Notes under the pieces: model-generated
The model's database searches: none
What the model was told of the DNA's origin: nothing
What the model saw: only the letters and a program-made list of their open reading frames with translations
From: Oscillospiraceae bacterium
Lineage (GTDB): Bacteria > Bacillota > Clostridia > Oscillospirales > Oscillospiraceae
Direction: 5' to 3'
NCBI GenBank assembly: GCA_017432615.1
Contig: JAFRIV010000012.1
Coordinates: 1 to 64,000 of the forward strand
DNA: 64,000 nt
Made by a program: the position numbers and the translations under genes
Shown here: piece by piece, positions 62,201 to 64,000 of the stretch
How positions within the stretch are numbered: the first letter of the stretch is position 1
Layout: every line of letters begins with the position of its first letter

Positions 62201-62593
62201 ATGGCCGGCGGCCTGCGTTCGACAGCGGGCGGTGCGGGAGCCATTGGAGCGAATGCCGGCCTTTATGACATAATCTTCAATCCGTTTGGCACAGTGGATA
62301 CCTCCGGGGTAACTGCCACGCTGGGAGATCTGGCGGGAAACCTCTACGGACTGATCGGCGGGGATCCGTCAAATACGGAGGAGGCTTTCACCTTCTTTGC
62401 GGGCAACGGTTTTTTCCGGGAAGACGCTTCGATGAATGCAGAGCTGACAGGTGAGGATATGGAGGAAGTGCTTGCCGTCTTTGCCCAGGCGGCGGGTGCA
62501 GAATATGAAGCCCCGGAAGGAAACAAAACCGGCCCTGTTACCAAGGGCGAGATGGAAAAGGCTATCAATGCCTTCCTGACGGGTCTGGGATAA
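59291..62593 (+). CDS. Secreted M16C metallopeptidase (presequence-protease-like)
   Basis: 1100 aa. Signal peptide at residues 1-24 (cut after SLA). HVFEH is the inverted zinc motif HxxEH, within GLPHVFEHATLNGSEKYP, and EGTVYSEM gives the distal Glu region. Four-domain size matches the PreP/insulinase-C class, which closes around peptides of up to a few tens of residues. An internal helical linker rich in Lys/Glu/Ala spans about residues 500-540. It likely degrades peptides outside the membrane. Single gene with its own promoter. Confidence 0.93.
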   Translation: MKKLLSLFLILGMLLTLCPFSLAEEDTAEIPAVGQTVEGFTVKERRPFPMLGAEVTLFEHDRTGARLMYLANNDTNRMFDLTFLTRAIDNTGLPHVFEHATLNGSEKYPSTDLFFNLMYQTYNTYLNASTGALFTTYPMASLSEAQLLKYADFYTDSCLHPQILEKESIYREEAWRYRLENEEDDLTIEGTVYSEMLAALNIQSMSYTNLLRTAFPGSTIGNVFGGDPAFIPDMTWENLKAYHDYYYHPSNSIAFLYGRFEDYTAFLALLNEAFEPYERKEVVLDDPGYQPLTGTVEKSFTFPAEAGSATKNVSYIYYGAYCQGLGMNEETAFVLNTLTDILNADGSPLMQKLKKALPAGSFACSMEINGPAPGVVVVAQNVNPEDAKRFQSVVDEAFGEIAENGFSQDLVDAVMNSLSLTGKLSREDPNAGVDVVVGQMAVWYAASGNPFYYLDYVDSMEKMDQWNLDGVYADTVQRCWLNNEIKALATTSPEPGAKEAQDAAEAQRLAAVKAAMTEEEIRTLVEQTKAEKKEEDTSQYIAQLQAVSAGSLPEEQRYYSLQDETGEDGVRRLTAQVDVDDVGMTLLLFDALGLPQDDLHWFALYTSLIGKMDTSTHTREELAALMDRYLYNCDIRFSIPNTFGTKEYHPYLRAGWIAADEDLATGYDLIGELLFDTQFNDAETLSGLISQKKASLRSEITQQPFQALLYRGLGAKEPRYAYHAYMNYLPYYAFLEETEQRMQTEPETVIARLQTIQAFFHNKTNAIAAYAGSADGIEANAKATDVFFNTLDTLPIEAQEYVFDAPAASEALIVDSSVQYNMVIADYETMGLEGFTADLNAVAAMTGDLYLIPVLREQYGVYTPQHGFAEEAGGYLLSYRDPNIRETFDAYDALPAFLAELTLDQETIDGYILSSYSSYAMPRGELNGAIEAITGKICSEPEDLLTRRMRELKTLTPEKLAGYTAAYEKMMAGGLRSTAGGAGAIGANAGLYDIIFNPFGTVDTSGVTATLGDLAGNLYGLIGGDPSNTEEAFTFFAGNGFFREDASMNAELTGEDMEEVLAVFAQAAGAEYEAPEGNKTGPVTKGEMEKAINAFLTGLG

Positions 62594-62621
62594 GCGAGCC
62601 ATCAAAAAAATCAACAGGAAA

Positions 62622-62659
62622 CAAAAAGCGGAGGCTCCCGGAAAGTTCCGGGGCCTCCG
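62622..62659 (-). terminator. Terminator of the GH3-like gene
   Basis: CGGAGGC (62629-62635) pairs with GCCTCCG (62653-62659), extended by CCCGG/CCGGG. On the minus strand it is followed by CTTTTTGT. It lies between convergent genes. Confidence 0.75.
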
Positions 62660-62682
62660 TCCTGTATCATGAGAAGATAGCT

Positions 62683-64000
62683 TTACATGGTCGTATTTAC
62701 AACGGCGTAGCACAGATCATGCACAGCATTTTGCAGGTTCTGCACTGTGCCTACCGGGTCTCCCAGACTGGATAAGTGGAAGGAGAGCAGGAGTGAAACA
62801 TAGCCAAAGCCGGTGTCAAAGAACAGATCCGATCCGTTTTGCAGGCTTAGCGCAACGGCACGTGCAGCACGGGGAGAAGCCTCTGCACTGATCACACCCC
62901 GGAAGCCCCATTCATCCTGAAGCACGGACCGCAGAAGAGCATCGGATGCACTGCACCACTCTGCACCCAGACGCACGGATGGGATACTGATACCGGCAGC
63001 ACCGCCCTGTTTAACGGCAATTTCAAAGGGACGCAGCCACAACTGACGCAGCGCCTGCTCACTGACGTACAGACACACCCCATCTTTCAATGCGGAGGAT
63101 CCGCCGAAGGGGAAGCCCTGCAGAAGGGCAAGCATGCTGCCGGCGCTGGCACTTTGCACCTGTGCCGAAGACATGAGCCCGCACAGAAGAGGGTCTTCTG
63201 AGAAAGAGGAGATATTGCCGGCATCCAGCGGCGTCCTGCGTATACCGGGATTGGGAGCATACCACCCGCTGATGCCGTAGGCGGCAGCTTCCGAAGCTAT
63301 GGCTTCACCGAATCTGGATGACAGTTCTGTATTCCAGCTTGCACCAAGCACGGCAGATGAGGGATAGGAAACCGCGTTCAGCTTGCCTGTGCGGGAAGTA
63401 AATCCCGTATCTCCACCGAGAAAACGAAGGGAGGGTACGCCGAGCCGGCTGACGGCTTCTGTGTGGAAAGCACCGTTTGATACCAGTCGGATCATCTCTT
63501 TTGCAGAGAAGGAGGACACAAAAGCATCCCATTTGGGGTCGTCATAGGCAAGGCCTTTTAATTCAGCGAGGGCAGGTGTGCTGTCACCCTGCATGCTGCC
63601 GCCGGAAGCTCTGACAGGCTGGATCTCATCCGTTTGCCCGTATGTGCTGAGCGTTTGCTTCAGTGTGTCTGAGGCGACAAGGCGGTCTTCCGGAGCGGGG
63701 AAGGTCTCCTCCCAGGCAGCGCGAGAAAGCAGCTGCGCATTTCCGGAAGAATCGATAAACCGGTTCTGAAGTTCAGCACCGGTGACGTCGTCTTCCCGGT
63801 AAGTCAGCGCTTCTTCCACTGTATAAATTTCAACGGATTCGGAAAGAAGGGCATCATGCACATCCTTCCCCAGAGAGATCGAATAGTCTCCGGCAGGGAG
63901 GAGATAGCAGCCGGCTTCTTCCAACCAGCAGGAGAGATCCCGCAGAGAGAAGGCGATGGACAGAGCAGCTTCTTCACCGGGGGCGAGTTCCTGCGTTTTG
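62683..64000 (-). CDS. Domain-swapped GH3 family protein, catalytic residues lost (N-terminus off right edge)
   Basis: At least 438 aa in an open frame reaching the edge. Reading from the edge: a Fn3-like domain (LAPGEEAALSIAFSL, LPAGDYSISLGKD), then the GH3 TIM barrel (ASWNTELSSRFGEAIASEAAA, GISGWYAPNPGIRRTPLD, FSEDPLLCG, LRPFEIAVKQGGA, LQDEWGFRGVISAEAS). The barrel after Fn3 is the swapped order known in some clostridial GH3 proteins. Expected residues are absent: DGP reads GGD, KHF reads QGF, GRNFEY reads AGNISSF, and the SD(W/Y) nucleophile motif reads SAE. It is probably a carbohydrate-binding pseudoenzyme. Confidence 0.85.
   Translation of the reverse strand, partial: KTQELAPGEEAALSIAFSLRDLSCWLEEAGCYLLPAGDYSISLGKDVHDALLSESVEIYTVEEALTYREDDVTGAELQNRFIDSSGNAQLLSRAAWEETFPAPEDRLVASDTLKQTLSTYGQTDEIQPVRASGGSMQGDSTPALAELKGLAYDDPKWDAFVSSFSAKEMIRLVSNGAFHTEAVSRLGVPSLRFLGGDTGFTSRTGKLNAVSYPSSAVLGASWNTELSSRFGEAIASEAAAYGISGWYAPNPGIRRTPLDAGNISSFSEDPLLCGLMSSAQVQSASAGSMLALLQGFPFGGSSALKDGVCLYVSEQALRQLWLRPFEIAVKQGGAAGISIPSVRLGAEWCSASDALLRSVLQDEWGFRGVISAEASPRAARAVALSLQNGSDLFFDTGFGYVSLLLSFHLSSLGDPVGTVQNLQNAVHDLCYAVVNTTM

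Noticed and set aside
1-64000. CRISPR array, prophage or insertion sequence
   Set aside because: No regularly spaced repeats, transposase, integrase or terminal inverted repeats were seen.

Overview
The window looks like a chromosomal segment of an anaerobic Clostridia-type bacterium (Bacillota). The grounds are strong AGGAGG-like ribosome sites, the pyrH-frr-uppS-dxr-rseP-ispG order, an Rnf complex, the early-cobalt (anaerobic) cobalamin pathway and several AxA-type signal peptides. I cannot place it lower than class with confidence. None of the three transporter binding proteins has a lipobox cysteine, which is unusual for a monoderm. No phage, insertion sequence or CRISPR array is visible.

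Layout. 1-2989 (minus) carries cbiF-cbiET-cbiA, with cbiA running off the left edge. 3111-19716 (plus) is one very long cobalamin unit behind a promoter, a B12 riboswitch and an intrinsic terminator: cobT, cobU, cobS, a short CobU-like gene, cobC, cbiB, cobD, cbiP, cbiC, a Cys-rich small protein, cbiD, cbiG, cbiH, cbiJ, an exported cbiK and a tetrapyrrole/corrinoid-type ABC importer. Together the two arms cover nearly the whole pathway; cbiL and a corrinoid adenosyltransferase are not in the window. 19752-27817 is housekeeping and hypothetical genes, including mnmA, mnmG, a Nudix hydrolase, a secreted anchored protein and a COG2509 flavoprotein. 27893-28352 is a five-tRNA cluster (Gly, Arg, His, Gln, Lys in transcription order). 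29624-34996 is the pyrH-frr-uppS-dxr-rseP-ispG operon. 35072-37718 holds a UDP-glucuronate epimerase and a UDP-glucose dehydrogenase fused to a helix-turn-helix domain. 37719-39588 is mostly decayed sequence around an O-acetyltransferase.

39589-48176 (minus) is a single respiratory unit, rnfC-rnfDG(fused)-rnfE-rnfA-rnfB-nrfA-ccs1-ccsA. It ties an Rnf ion pump to a pentaheme nitrite reductase and its cytochrome c maturation proteins. 48422-55225 (plus) is a methionine-type import locus. It begins with a Met/Cys-rich leader peptide and a terminator, followed by a MetQ whose two lobes are in swapped (circularly permuted) order, metN, metI, an M20 amidohydrolase, then a second complete metN-metI-metQ. 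The rest holds glgA with a basic N-terminal tail, small secreted or membrane proteins, a large secreted M16 metallopeptidase and, at the right edge, a domain-swapped GH3 protein that has lost its catalytic residues.

The strongest candidates for something undescribed are the Met/Cys leader-peptide attenuator (48484-48654) with the permuted MetQ it controls, the HTH-UDP-glucose dehydrogenase fusion with paired operator-like repeats just upstream, and the Rnf-NrfA-Ccs operon.
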